Of a DNA stretch of 53,562 bases, positions 1 to 7,362 are shown piece after piece; positions within the stretch are counted from its first letter, which is position 1; each line of letters begins with the position of its first letter. Origin of the DNA: a virus; IMG/VR virus record IMGVR_UViG_3300010413_000045, positions 1 to 53,562 of that record. One strand, 5' to 3'. Position numbers and translations under genes: made by a program. The notes beneath the pieces were generated by a model. That model was not told the origin of the DNA. It ran no database searches and worked only from the letters and a program-made list of their open reading frames with translations.

Positions 1-144
1 ATGCTAGAGGGGCATCAAACTTGATAGTAGCCACACACCACGGGAAACCCACGTAGGACAAAATGATAGAACCGATTGAATCAATGCGGTTCCGTTGAAA
101 GAGTTGATAAAAGCCATATAGAGATAATGCAATTAAGGAATAAA
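1..144. repeat. Terminal direct repeat, left copy
   Basis: These 144 bases are identical to 53419-53562. A reading frame entering from the right end continues through the repeat to a TAG at 54-56, so the two ends are contiguous in the real molecule. The short length suggests the overlap left by an assembler on a circular or circularly permuted genome rather than a biological terminal repeat, but the sequence alone cannot separate the two. Confidence 0.95.
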
Positions 145-146
145 AA

Positions 147-260
147 ATGAAAATATTCTGCTACCACTGCCGGACAAAAAGAATAATGACTGAACTAATC
201 CGCACTGAAAAAGGCTGGTATTGCCCTAAGTGCGACAAGGAAAAGGAGGTTGTGAGGTGA
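147..260 (+). CDS. Small zinc-ribbon-like protein (37 aa)
   Basis: A 37-residue protein with two CxxC pairs (CYHC near the N-terminus, CPKC near residue 30), the pattern of a minimal zinc ribbon. Function is unknown. It lies in the plus-strand train of tiny early genes that starts at 52156 and crosses the circular join, and it overlaps the next gene's GTG start by 4 bases (GTGA), which implies translational coupling. The ATG at 147 follows an AAGGA sequence with good spacing. Confidence 0.6.
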   Translation: MKIFCYHCRTKRIMTELIRTEKGWYCPKCDKEKEVVR

Positions 261-472
261 AAAGAGAACCGATTGAAGATAGATGGAAAAGTCCGTTATG
301 GGAGAATAATCCCGAGCTTTTGGAATACACATCATCCCTTGAGCGCAAACTCAAGATTGCGGAGGATATTTTATACGCAATAAAAAGGACTGAAAGATAT
401 TTTCTGAAAGATGGGTATTATGAGTTGATCAATTCTACCAATGAAGCCCTGTCAGCTATAAAAGAGGAGTGA
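257..472 (+). CDS. Hypothetical early protein (71 aa)
   Basis: A charged, probably helical soluble protein that I do not recognise. I chose GTG at 257 because an AAGGAGG Shine-Dalgarno lies 7 bases upstream and the start overlaps the preceding stop. An upstream in-frame GTG at 230 would lie inside the previous gene without a ribosome site. The spacing to the next gene is 3 bases, so this is part of a tight early operon. Confidence 0.6.
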   Translation: MKREPIEDRWKSPLWENNPELLEYTSSLERKLKIAEDILYAIKRTERYFLKDGYYELINSTNEALSAIKEE

Positions 473-475
473 GAG

Positions 476-658
476 ATGGAATGGATTTTTATGTTATCCG
501 GGGTAAATAATATAATAATGGGTATCATTGGAGTATATAAAGGAGCAACGCAATTTACATATCTTAATCTTGTGACCGGTCTTATCTGGTTGGTCGTTGC
601 GTTTATTATCCAGAATTACAAAATTAGTCATATACAGGATGAAAATGATGAAGTGTGA
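476..658 (+). CDS. Small membrane protein (60 aa)
   Basis: Two hydrophobic stretches (about residues 4-20 and 28-46) followed by a charged C-terminal tail suggest a two-pass inner-membrane protein with a short cytoplasmic end. No family is recognised. It starts 3 bases after the previous stop, behind GAGGAGTGAGAG, and overlaps the following gene. Small early phage membrane proteins often act on host physiology or superinfection, but nothing in this sequence shows that directly. Confidence 0.6.
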   Translation: MEWIFMLSGVNNIIMGIIGVYKGATQFTYLNLVTGLIWLVVAFIIQNYKISHIQDENDEV

Positions 659-1316
659 GAGATGCGGAGGAAGCGGAAAATATTTTCAGGAAAATCCTGA
701 TTGTTCCAATTGCCCATCTAAAGATGAATGTGATGATTTTGGAAAACAATTTTGTACTGTTCCATCAGACTGCCCAAACTGTCTCGACACAGGCACCAAG
801 CCAGAACCGGGACAGGATGAGAGGATCAGGGATGATTTTGAAGAAGTAAATCCAGACGTTATATTGAATGAACATGACAAAGAATATTACAGCATTGAGG
901 TGCGGGCTTCGTTTGAGCATTTCAAAGCCGGCTACACCTCCCGCAATGCCGAAATCGAAGCGAAAGATAGGACAATAACTGATCTACAGAAACTCAGTTC
1001 AGAGCATGTTAGTTATCTTTCTGAGTTGTCGAAAAAAGAAACCGAAATCGAAGCCCTGAAAGCAGAGATTAAATCAATGCGCGATTTTCTAGAGCTTGTT
1101 GAAAGATGGAAAGATGCCTACCCAGAAGATGTTTTTCCTCCAATTGGAAAAGATCCATATTTTATGATGTGCAAAGTTGCAGGATTTTCTGTTGATAGGG
1201 TTTCGGCTCACGTCTTAAGGGGGATTGTTAAGAATTATTCAGATCAAGCATCAATATTTCTAAATAAATCACAGACTCAACCCCGCAATAATCCCCCCAA
1301 TAAATCCAATAACTAA
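648..1316 (+). CDS. Cys-rich protein with coiled coil (about 222 aa)
   Basis: The N-terminus carries a DnaJ-type CxxCxGxG motif (CERCGGSGK) and further Cys pairs (CSNC, CPNC), so a zinc-binding head is likely. Residues 85-150 are a charged helical region with heptad-like Leu and Ile spacing. The frame opens at 597; ATG codons at 639, 645 and 648 are all possible, and 648 is best spaced from AGGA. Its 3' end overlaps by 48 bases, antisense, the end of the minus-strand coiled-coil gene that terminates at 1269. It is the last gene of this early operon and is followed by a terminator. Confidence 0.6.
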   Translation: MKCERCGGSGKYFQENPDCSNCPSKDECDDFGKQFCTVPSDCPNCLDTGTKPEPGQDERIRDDFEEVNPDVILNEHDKEYYSIEVRASFEHFKAGYTSRNAEIEAKDRTITDLQKLSSEHVSYLSELSKKETEIEALKAEIKSMRDFLELVERWKDAYPEDVFPPIGKDPYFMMCKVAGFSVDRVSAHVLRGIVKNYSDQASIFLNKSQTQPRNNPPNKSNN

Positions 1317-1748
1317 TCCTGAAGCGGTCCCGATAATGGCCGCTTTTTTCCATCTATTCAGCTTGATCAATATACGATTGTATTCTTCCTCTAATTTCTG
1401 ATACTGATCCGATATCGTCTGAAAGTCCGTTTGCAGTTTCTGAAAGTCCTGATTCAATCCCTGATAATCCAGATTCAATGACTGAAAGTCCTGATTCAAA
1501 GATTGATAGTCTGTTCTCCATTTCTGTATATCGATTTTCAAGGTCTGAATATTTACTTTCAAGCTCTCTATTTCGCTCGATTGCGCTGTCAAGCTCTGCT
1601 GTTTTAGACTCAAGCTGATCTCCAAGTTCGCCAACTTCTGATCTAAGCTTTTCAGCTCGTCTACCAGGACCAATACTTCCTGCGAAAAAGAAGACAGCAC
1701 ACAGAACAATAAGAACAACAATGTAAATAATCGTTTTTTTATCCACAT
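1269..1748 (-). CDS. Spanin-like coiled coil with hydrophobic segments at both ends
   Basis: The 159-residue product from ATG 1748 has a basic N-terminus, a hydrophobic signal-like stretch ending near SSFSQ, a long coiled coil with clear heptads (for example LNQDFQS, LNLDYQG, LNQDFQK), then a basic RWKK and a C-terminal hydrophobic segment. Hydrophobic ends joined by a coiled coil match the architecture of unimolecular spanins, which link the inner and outer membranes. The Cys in LLFC would be a poor lipobox because Phe sits at -1. The start overlaps by 3 bases (ATGTG) that of another coiled-coil gene read in a different frame. Upstream are the holin and amidase. A longer reading from 1784 would run into the holin gene and is unlikely. 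Confidence 0.6.
   Translation of the reverse strand: MWIKKRLFTLLFLLFCVLSSFSQEVLVLVDELKSLDQKLANLEISLSLKQQSLTAQSSEIESLKVNIQTLKIDIQKWRTDYQSLNQDFQSLNLDYQGLNQDFQKLQTDFQTISDQYQKLEEEYNRILIKLNRWKKAAIIGTASGLVIGFIGGIIAGLSL
1322..1349 (+). terminator. Intrinsic terminator of the early plus-strand operon
   Basis: AAGCGG pairs with CCGCTT across a short interior, and six T residues follow on the plus strand. It ends the early operon 6 bases after the stop at 1316. The hairpin lies inside the coding sequence for the C-terminal membrane segment of the minus-strand gene 1269-1748, just past the stop of the gene nested in that one. Confidence 0.8.
1354..1746 (-). CDS. Putative inner-membrane spanin, nested gene (130 aa)
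   Basis: Starting at GTG 1746, the protein has a short basic N-terminus, one membrane segment (about residues 6-23) and a long helical domain with heptads such as IESGLSG. This is the type II topology of Rz-like inner-membrane spanins. It lies entirely within 1269-1748 in another frame, and the two starts share the bases ATGTG. The usual phage arrangement nests the outer-membrane partner inside the inner one; here both products carry a coiled coil. The stop at 1354 falls just before the opposing terminator, which supports this as a real 3' end. Confidence 0.65.
   Translation of the reverse strand: MDKKTIIYIVVLIVLCAVFFFAGSIGPGRRAEKLRSEVGELGDQLESKTAELDSAIERNRELESKYSDLENRYTEMENRLSIFESGLSVIESGLSGIESGLSETANGLSDDIGSVSEIRGRIQSYIDQAE
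1395..1520 (-). repeat. 21-nt repeat array encoding heptads in two frames
   Basis: Six degenerate 21-base units lie in tandem, the best copies built on TTGAATC, AGGACTTTCAG or close variants. Because 21 bases equal seven codons, each unit adds one heptad in both overlapping reading frames (LNQDFQS-type in one, IESGLSG-type in the other). Expansion or contraction by whole units would lengthen or shorten both coiled coils together. Confidence 0.8.
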
Positions 1749-1750
1749 TG

Positions 1751-1996
1751 TCAGCCCTTTAGATCTTTGAGTATTTCCAGCCATTTAATAGCCTCTCGAC
1801 CGAATACGACTATCAGAAATGTTACGAGAAGAAGAACAACGGCGTACCATCCTGTAATTTTCCCAGTCCAGACAAGCCAACCGGAAAAAGCCATGCCAGC
1901 GAACTTTATAGATAACATTTTCCATATCAGAGTCGTTATCCTATTTGGGAGGTCCTTTACTGTCTCGACGAAGTTCATTTCCTTAATATCTTTCAT
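1751..1996 (-). CDS. Putative holin (81 aa)
   Basis: A small protein with two predicted membrane segments (about residues 29-45 and 50-66), an amphipathic N-terminus and a charged C-terminal tail, which is the usual holin build. It sits directly after the amidase (4-base overlap) and 2 bases before the spanin-like pair, so the order is endolysin, holin, spanins. An AAAGGAG site precedes ATG 1996. It would permeabilise the inner membrane and release the amidase. The assignment rests on topology and context, not a recognised family motif. Confidence 0.65.
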   Translation of the reverse strand: MKDIKEMNFVETVKDLPNRITTLIWKMLSIKFAGMAFSGWLVWTGKITGWYAVVLLLVTFLIVVFGREAIKWLEILKDLKG

Positions 1997-2622
1997 TCTA
2001 TAGCTCCTTTTCCCTTATATACCTTTTCATTGCTCCATGAGCTATTTACCATAGCATTGGAAACCCAGCTTTTAAAAGACCTCCACAGGTCATCGGGGTC
2101 GTTATCATCCTCAAAAAAAGCGCGCGGACATGGAATAGCTTTTTCGTTGGTCAGATCGGAATGACGGAGTAAATCTGTTTCAGGATTGAGATTATATTTA
2201 TTGCATAGATTAGCTGCGATCTGAATTAGAGAGTTCATAGTGTCGGCATCGTACCCGCCTGTGTCCTCGATGTCATGGAGTCCGCATACACCGATAGTGT
2301 AATTGTTCGGAGAATCCTGGCTACTGCATACACGATCGCCGAAGAACTCCTTCGCCTTTTTCCGATATGTTTTGTGGCCGCAATGAATAGCCCTGTTCGG
2401 AGATTCGCATGTCTCGTAGATTTTATCGTGGGAAACAAGAAAATGATAATATGGCGCTGTTTCTCCGTTTGCTTTCATGGCTCTACCCCTGTTATCCATC
2501 CACCGCCATAGAGAATCGATATTCGGCAGACCCCGCGAAGCATCCCAGTGCACAATAATGGCCTTGACGGACTTCAGTTTTCTTCCGCCGGTCCAGGAAA
2601 ATAATTTTTTTTGGTAATCCAT
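1993..2622 (-). CDS. Endolysin, N-acetylmuramoyl-L-alanine amidase (Amidase_2)
   Basis: A 209-residue protein of the T7 lysozyme / PGRP amidase fold. The N-terminal strand IIVHWDAS supplies a first zinc His (about residue 25), AIHCGH lies near 79-83, and the C-terminal block LRHSDLTNEKAIPCP supplies the second His (about 154), a catalytic Lys (161) and a zinc Cys (165). It should cut the bond between N-acetylmuramic acid and L-alanine. There is no signal peptide or binding domain, so export depends on the holin next door. The start has AAGGGGGT about 10 bases upstream. It is the first enzyme of the lysis cassette. Confidence 0.9.
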   Translation of the reverse strand: MDYQKKLFSWTGGRKLKSVKAIIVHWDASRGLPNIDSLWRWMDNRGRAMKANGETAPYYHFLVSHDKIYETCESPNRAIHCGHKTYRKKAKEFFGDRVCSSQDSPNNYTIGVCGLHDIEDTGGYDADTMNSLIQIAANLCNKYNLNPETDLLRHSDLTNEKAIPCPRAFFEDDNDPDDLWRSFKSWVSNAMVNSSWSNEKVYKGKGAIE

Positions 2623-2643
2623 GGCGTTCGACCCCCTTTAGGA

Positions 2644-3036
2644 TTAAATAAAATATACTACTATTCCGGTTACAGTAGCTACGACAGCACACATCCCGGC
2701 AACTTTACCCCATGTCAATTCTGATTCGGCCCTTTTGATTCCTCCGACGGTATCCCTTCCGGATCGATCTCCTTCATCTCTCGATTGTCTTTGCTCAAGA
2801 GCGCCAACACGATCACGCATTGATCTTTCTTTTTCATACAGATCCGCTACGTCATTACGAAGCCTGGTGACATCATCTTTAACCGGAGAGACGTGTAGGT
2901 TGATATATTCTTTGATATCTAATGTCGTATTGGCGAGCATGGAGCTCATCTGCGATATGACTTCTTTATTGCCTTCTTGTATGGCAAGCAATGTTTCAGC
3001 ATCCACGTTGCTAATCCCCTTTTTTGGCACTGACAT
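2644..3036 (-). CDS. Tail-anchored coiled-coil protein of the lysis block (130 aa)
   Basis: The central region (about residues 45-95) is a charged helical segment, and the last 20 residues form one membrane span with almost nothing after it, giving a C-terminally anchored protein. This resembles XhlA-type haemolysin-like proteins that accompany phage lysis enzymes, but I cannot confirm family membership. It lies between a terminator and the amidase gene and is the first gene of the lysis block. Confidence 0.55.
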   Translation of the reverse strand: MSVPKKGISNVDAETLLAIQEGNKEVISQMSSMLANTTLDIKEYINLHVSPVKDDVTRLRNDVADLYEKERSMRDRVGALEQRQSRDEGDRSGRDTVGGIKRAESELTWGKVAGMCAVVATVTGIVVYFI

Positions 3037-3063
3037 ATCGTTCGTTCCCCTTGAGTCTCAATA

Positions 3064-3107
3064 TAAAAAATCCGGGCAGAACGTGGTAAAAACGAAGCTG
3101 CCCGGAC
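3064..3107 (-). terminator. Intrinsic terminator between gene 3120-3842 and the lysis block
   Basis: Read on the minus strand, TCCGGGCAG and CTGCCCGGA form a perfect 9-base-pair stem with an 18-base loop, followed by TTTTTTAT. It would separate structural transcripts from the lysis genes, or act as an attenuator controlling how much late message reaches lysis. Confidence 0.85.
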
Positions 3108-3119
3108 GGGATCGAACAA

Positions 3120-3842
3120 CTATAATTTATCACGTCTATTCGCCACCTTTTCGCATTCTGTCTTTTCCGACGTAATTATGCCGTTTTCAAACAACCAGAA
3201 CATAAACTGATCCTGGGTTTTGAATCCATGTTTATTTCTTTCATCCCTCACTTTCCTCGGTAGATTCTGATCAGTTACATTTAATTCTAGTTTATCATTG
3301 ATTTCTGGCCAATCAAAGCCCTTTGATCTCAGTTGTAGGATATCGACGACATCGGAGTTAACCATTGAGGGGTATGGCGTTTTATGTTCAGTATACTTTT
3401 TATCCGCGTTTTTCGACGGATGTATGTAATGGTGGTATAGGACAAAAAGAAATGAGGATCCAGCTAAATATGTCGCTGCCTGAGCGGGATTTTGTCCAGT
3501 AAATGTAAACCTTATAATAAAAAGAAGTAACGATACCCCGGAATATAAATAGATTCTTTTTGGGTTTTTTGACAAATAAATTGAATATGTGAGCAATGAT
3601 GTTCCGGCCAAGCTCGAATCCCCATTAAACCAAAATCCAACCATCGACAAGATCAATAAAATCAAAGATATTTTTTCATTTTTTAATTCTTTCTTTACAA
3701 ACCAAAACAGGAATATTATAGGAATGAAAATTATCGAGTAAAATAAATAATACTCGAAATCTTCACCCCTATATAATCCATTAACGAGATTCCCTACCGA
3801 AATTATTGATAGAGGTATACTGAGTTTTTGTCCGATCCTCAT
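3120..3842 (-). CDS. Polytopic membrane protein with C-terminal helix-turn-helix-like domain (240 aa)
   Basis: Five or six hydrophobic segments fill residues 8-145. A charged soluble C-terminal domain follows, containing DVVDILQLRSKGFDWPEI, which reads like the first two helices of a sigma/LuxR-type DNA-binding unit, and a second helix-rich stretch near KTQDQFMFWLFENG. No known phage protein with this arrangement comes to mind. It lies between structural gene 4213-5055 and the lysis block and ends at a strong terminator. It could be a membrane-tethered regulator or a superinfection factor; both are guesses. Confidence 0.55.
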   Translation of the reverse strand: MRIGQKLSIPLSIISVGNLVNGLYRGEDFEYYLFYSIIFIPIIFLFWFVKKELKNEKISLILLILSMVGFWFNGDSSLAGTSLLTYSIYLSKNPKRIYLYSGVSLLLFIIRFTFTGQNPAQAATYLAGSSFLFVLYHHYIHPSKNADKKYTEHKTPYPSMVNSDVVDILQLRSKGFDWPEINDKLELNVTDQNLPRKVRDERNKHGFKTQDQFMFWLFENGIITSEKTECEKVANRRDKL

Positions 3843-3855
3843 ATTTCCTCATAGC

Positions 3856-4194
3856 CTAGCCCTTCCACCAAGCCCTTGATGATACTTTAGCACCGGAAGC
3901 CTTTAAAAGTCCATCTATTTTATTCAATTCTTCACTTCTGTCCTCGTGGTGATTCTTTATCCTATGGGATGCAATCATGTATGCGAACACTCGAATTGCT
4001 GTTTCAATCGCTTCGTGCATCATGTCCTTGGCTCTATCCATGCACGTAGAAAACGATTCCTGAGACATATATCCAGGCTCTTTGACTTCCCTCATTAGTG
4101 TTTTCCATAGTCCTTTCCGAATCCATTTCATCAATACGACGAAAATTATTAAGATATGAAAGAACTCCAGAATATTGTTGATAATTTTTTTCAT
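3856..4194 (-). CDS. Hypothetical protein with N-terminal membrane segment (112 aa)
   Basis: A hydrophobic stretch at about residues 10-25 follows a basic start (MKKIINN), giving a signal anchor. The rest is charged and probably helical, with a His-rich patch (HRIKNHHED). I recognise no family. It lies 18 bases downstream of the structural gene 4213-5055 on the same strand, so it is co-transcribed with late genes. Confidence 0.5.
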   Translation of the reverse strand: MKKIINNILEFFHILIIFVVLMKWIRKGLWKTLMREVKEPGYMSQESFSTCMDRAKDMMHEAIETAIRVFAYMIASHRIKNHHEDRSEELNKIDGLLKASGAKVSSRAWWKG

Positions 4195-4212
4195 TTTATT
4201 CTCCGTGTGTGT

Positions 4213-5055
4213 TTAATATCCGGGCTGACCTATTGCCGTCAGATAGGCATCGCTAAAACGGTCTTCGTTTACAAGCATTATATCAAATGTTCCCCACGCC
4301 CCCATGTTGTCGGCACTGACGCTGACTACTGTTAGTTTTATATCGGTCTTTGCCGGTATGACATCAGCAAACGACCTCCTGTCTTTATAGTTGCTACTAC
4401 CGGCCAACATCAAAGTGATTACTTTTTTAACTGTAAATACCTTGCCAAACCTTCTGCTTTTATAGTGTGCTCTCAATAATTGTTGATCTGTTGACGGTAA
4501 AGTGTCAAGTTCCATTCCGATCTCGCCACGATACAAAAATCCTACTTTACCGGCAGGTATGGTATACACAGCCATAAGGGTCTGATTATTCCCATCGTCC
4601 ACCACCGCCTTTACTACCGATGCGCCGGATGGTACTCCTAAAGTAGCTTCTGTTCCCGAGTACACATAAACCGTTCCTGCAAAATTAGAAATACCATTAT
4701 TTTCAATTCTATAAACACGGATCAGTGGTGTGCTTAAAGCAACTCTAGTTTGCCCCTGTAAAGTGACTACCTGTCTCGTGTCTGCCCAGTTCTCATCTAA
4801 TCCATAAACGACTATTTCTTGAGTGTCTGAATTATTGCTAGAACTTGCTGATACTATATCAGCTGTCGAGCTGAATGGATATTCGCCTCCACCCTCCCAG
4901 ATATCTTCAGGGACTGACGCTATATCAATATCAAGATTTACTCCAAACTTGTCTATGACGCTGTACCCCGGAAGAAATCCCATATTGACCGCAGTAACAA
5001 TATCAAAACTAGACTCAATCGAAGGCAATTGAGCCCTTATTATTTTTTCACCCAT
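4213..5055 (-). CDS. Putative virion structural protein (280 aa)
   Basis: A beta-rich, Thr/Ser/Gly-rich soluble protein. Its early segment DKFGVNLDIDIASVPEDIWEG matches a phrase I associate with a widespread phage structural family (DKFG, then a PEDIW-EGGG block), generally annotated only as hypothetical or structural. It begins after the weak hairpin behind the tail tube gene, and its position suggests a late virion accessory protein. No enzymatic motif is visible. Confidence 0.5.
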   Translation of the reverse strand: MGEKIIRAQLPSIESSFDIVTAVNMGFLPGYSVIDKFGVNLDIDIASVPEDIWEGGGEYPFSSTADIVSASSSNNSDTQEIVVYGLDENWADTRQVVTLQGQTRVALSTPLIRVYRIENNGISNFAGTVYVYSGTEATLGVPSGASVVKAVVDDGNNQTLMAVYTIPAGKVGFLYRGEIGMELDTLPSTDQQLLRAHYKSRRFGKVFTVKKVITLMLAGSSNYKDRRSFADVIPAKTDIKLTVVSVSADNMGAWGTFDIMLVNEDRFSDAYLTAIGQPGY

Positions 5056-5093
5056 AAATCACTCCATATGGATTGTCCGACCCCATACAAAGT

Positions 5094-5112
5094 GAAAACC
5101 GCCCGAAGGCGG
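5094..5112 (-). terminator. Weak terminator or attenuator after the tail tube gene
   Basis: On the minus strand CCGCC-TTCG-GGCGG forms a five-pair stem with a stable tetraloop, followed by TTTTC. It lies 9 bases past the tube stop. The short T run suggests partial readthrough into the downstream genes, probably reducing their level relative to sheath and tube. Confidence 0.6.
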
Positions 5113-5120
5113 CCCCGAAA

Positions 5121-5516
5121 TTAGGTGTTATCCCCGAGAGGATCACCCTGGAACTCGACGGTTACAACACCATCGGCTGAATCTTCAAAATCAGGATCGT
5201 TTGTCACACTCATAAAAGTACCGACAATCGGACCGATACCGGACTGAACGCCCTTAACGACATTCGCCCCGATATTCTGTTTCCATCCTCTGATCAAAGA
5301 CTCTGTATCCGGCGTGTTGTACATATCGAAGGAAATCATGGAGACTTTTGTCTCTGCATCCTCTGTATGAATTGTTCGACCTCCACCGCCCCCTGTAGAG
5401 GCAAATCGGACAGTCGTCTCACCGGCTCCTATTTTATGTTTGGATGAGTTGGGAACAATCTCTATAGGGACATCATTCACCGACCATCCTGGTGTGCTTC
5501 GTGCAATATTAGACAT
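5121..5516 (-). CDS. Tail tube protein (131 aa)
   Basis: A small beta-rich protein directly downstream of the sheath gene (3-base gap), the standard sheath-tube order of contractile tails. Features include the Gly-rich run near residue 40 (TGGGGG), a segment with MISFDMYNTPDTESLI, and an acidic C-terminus with VTVEFQGDPLGD, similar to Mu-type tube proteins that stack into the inner tail tube. The strong context makes the assignment safe even though the sequence is divergent. Confidence 0.75.
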   Translation of the reverse strand: MSNIARSTPGWSVNDVPIEIVPNSSKHKIGAGETTVRFASTGGGGGRTIHTEDAETKVSMISFDMYNTPDTESLIRGWKQNIGANVVKGVQSGIGPIVGTFMSVTNDPDFEDSADGVVTVEFQGDPLGDNT

Positions 5517-5519
5517 TTA

Positions 5520-7094
5520 TCAGCCTCCCACAGAAAACGCCAGCTGGAATGTGACGTTGCCTTCTCTAAATTGCGTTACAATCGGGAGATCCCCGCTTGA
5601 TGTTACAGAACCTGTCGCCAGATCGAGCGTTACCGTCAGGTTGGAAAAGAAATATTTTTCAGCCTCACCGCCTGCCTGAGTAAGAGTGTAATCGGGACCG
5701 GCCAGAAGGTTGTAAATCTCGGCGTATTTCGCTTTCATTCCGTCCTGATTTTCAATCGCTCTTCCGGCAACCTTAACGCCGCTTGTCAACCTGAATTGTT
5801 TGTATGTGGCTTTCAGTGTCTTGAAGAAAATCTCCAAAGCAAGGAATCCCGTTCGGATATAGTTAAGATATTTGAAAGAGGTATTCGGCAGCCCCTGGGC
5901 GTCGAATTTATAGGTGCTGATAACCTCACCCATGATCGTAGTCGCGGCATTTTCATCCACACCGATAATGGTGTATCCATCGTCAGCCAGGTTCTGCTGC
6001 TCCTGCTCATCAAAAAGCAAATCGGGAGGAGTCGAAGAAGTCTGCGCAAGAGGGGTACTGTAGTATCCCAGTGAAGCCGTACCGCCGCCGCCTACCGTAT
6101 CGAGAGGCGCTGATGTTGCGACATACTGTCCTATAGGAACACCGTCAGTAAGCCTCAATCCTTCAATGGCCGCAAACTCGACAGTCATCCAGTCATCAGG
6201 CTCAATAATCGCCCGCGCTCCGTCTACAACCCTGTTACCCATAAAGAACAGGTTCGGGGAGTTGAGAGGCGTTACGCCGTTAACCTTACTTGATATATTC
6301 GCCTCGGTATCGGAATAACCGATGTATGCGACTCCATGGAGAAAGGCGTTATTGATAACGTTTCTACCCTCAAGAAAGCTCTTGACTTCTGTGAAATTAT
6401 CCTGCCACGGCCACGCTATAACATGAAATCTCGTTGAAGACACATTGTCGAAAATCCCTGTAACAGTCGGGTCGGTAGCGCCAGAAGCGAACTGTGAGCG
6501 GTCTTCTTTGGTGTTTCCGTTAACTGTGATACCAGCAGGCACGTTGGTGTGCTTAACCGTATATTTATTTCCGAGCGTACCGGAATCTGTCGCTGTCAGA
6601 GTAACGGTTCCAGAAAGGTTGTCAACCGAAGTCGCGGGGAATGTTGAAGCGAGAGCGTCAAGCCCGGCTTTTACTTTGGTAGCAACATCCGTTCCGGTAT
6701 CGCCTGTCTCGATGGAAACATTGAAAGAATACTGATATTTACTGATCGCCTCGACGGTCATCACTCTGTCTTCGTTCGCGGCTCCGGCGTATACAATCGC
6801 ATTGGAAGCGGCTGTTCCGGCAACTGGATCGAGAGCTATAACCCAAATCGTGAATCGGGATTTACAGATACTTCTTGCTTTGACGATCTGATGAGTCAGA
6901 TAAGACTTGCTCCCGAAAAGGCTTTTTACTTCGGCGTCGGTCATAGACTCGACATCTTGGTAAGTTGCCCCCGAAGTGGCTCCCCCGTCAGATCCGATCT
7001 GACCTGTGATCATCATCCGAAAAGGATCGGGACCGATCAGGCCAGCGGCAGCGAGGAGCTGCATAAATAAACGTGGTACTGAGGTAACACCCAT
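5520..7094 (-). CDS. Tail sheath protein (524 aa, Mu gpL-like)
   Basis: The length and layout fit the contractile sheath family related to Mu gpL: an N-terminal domain with LFGSKSYLTHQIVKA, a central insertion of repeated beta strands (about residues 130-215), and a C-terminal region with GVDENAATTIMGEVISTY and conserved Asn/Tyr segments before the tube gene. The sheath contracts to drive the tube through the cell envelope. The start overlaps the stop of the preceding small gene. This gene, with the tube and baseplate genes, fixes the myovirus morphology. Confidence 0.85.
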   Translation of the reverse strand: MGVTSVPRLFMQLLAAAGLIGPDPFRMMITGQIGSDGGATSGATYQDVESMTDAEVKSLFGSKSYLTHQIVKARSICKSRFTIWVIALDPVAGTAASNAIVYAGAANEDRVMTVEAISKYQYSFNVSIETGDTGTDVATKVKAGLDALASTFPATSVDNLSGTVTLTATDSGTLGNKYTVKHTNVPAGITVNGNTKEDRSQFASGATDPTVTGIFDNVSSTRFHVIAWPWQDNFTEVKSFLEGRNVINNAFLHGVAYIGYSDTEANISSKVNGVTPLNSPNLFFMGNRVVDGARAIIEPDDWMTVEFAAIEGLRLTDGVPIGQYVATSAPLDTVGGGGTASLGYYSTPLAQTSSTPPDLLFDEQEQQNLADDGYTIIGVDENAATTIMGEVISTYKFDAQGLPNTSFKYLNYIRTGFLALEIFFKTLKATYKQFRLTSGVKVAGRAIENQDGMKAKYAEIYNLLAGPDYTLTQAGGEAEKYFFSNLTVTLDLATGSVTSSGDLPIVTQFREGNVTFQLAFSVGG

Positions 7095-7303
7095 CAGTTA
7101 TCCCCCTTGTTTTCAGCGGAAAAATCCGGCTGCATTTTATTTTTGGCGTCGTCTTTCGCCTTTTTGGATTTGGAGGATTCAGGAGCCATTTTCTCAAGGC
7201 AGCCGCCCTCCCTCAGTTTTCTGCGAACTTCACGGGACTCTTCGAGGATTTCTCCTACAGTGTGTTTGCCCCATGCTTTCGTGACTTTGTATTTATCTGC
7301 CAT
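7094..7303 (-). CDS. Small basic protein upstream of the sheath (69 aa)
   Basis: ATG 7303 is preceded by AAGGAG; an earlier in-frame start at 7339 lacks a ribosome site. The protein is very basic and Lys-rich in its C-terminal half. The phrase KVTKAWGKHTVGEI at the N-terminus fits small Mu-like head-tail genes that sit immediately before the sheath gene. Stop and sheath start overlap, so they are translationally coupled. Role unknown. Confidence 0.6.
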   Translation of the reverse strand: MADKYKVTKAWGKHTVGEILEESREVRRKLREGGCLEKMAPESSKSKKAKDDAKNKMQPDFSAENKGDN

Positions 7304-7362
7304 TTTTAATGACTCCTTATGGTTAATTCGATTATACACCTATAAAAATCACGTTTCAAGTG

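Noticed and set aside
1-144. The end repeats as a phage attachment site or biological terminal repeat
   Set aside because: A gene reads through the join and no integrase is present; the exact 144-base identity at contig ends is best explained by circular assembly overlap.
5796-6735. Several plus-strand open frames in the sheath gene
   Set aside because: They are antisense shadows of a well-supported structural gene with no promoter or ribosome site.
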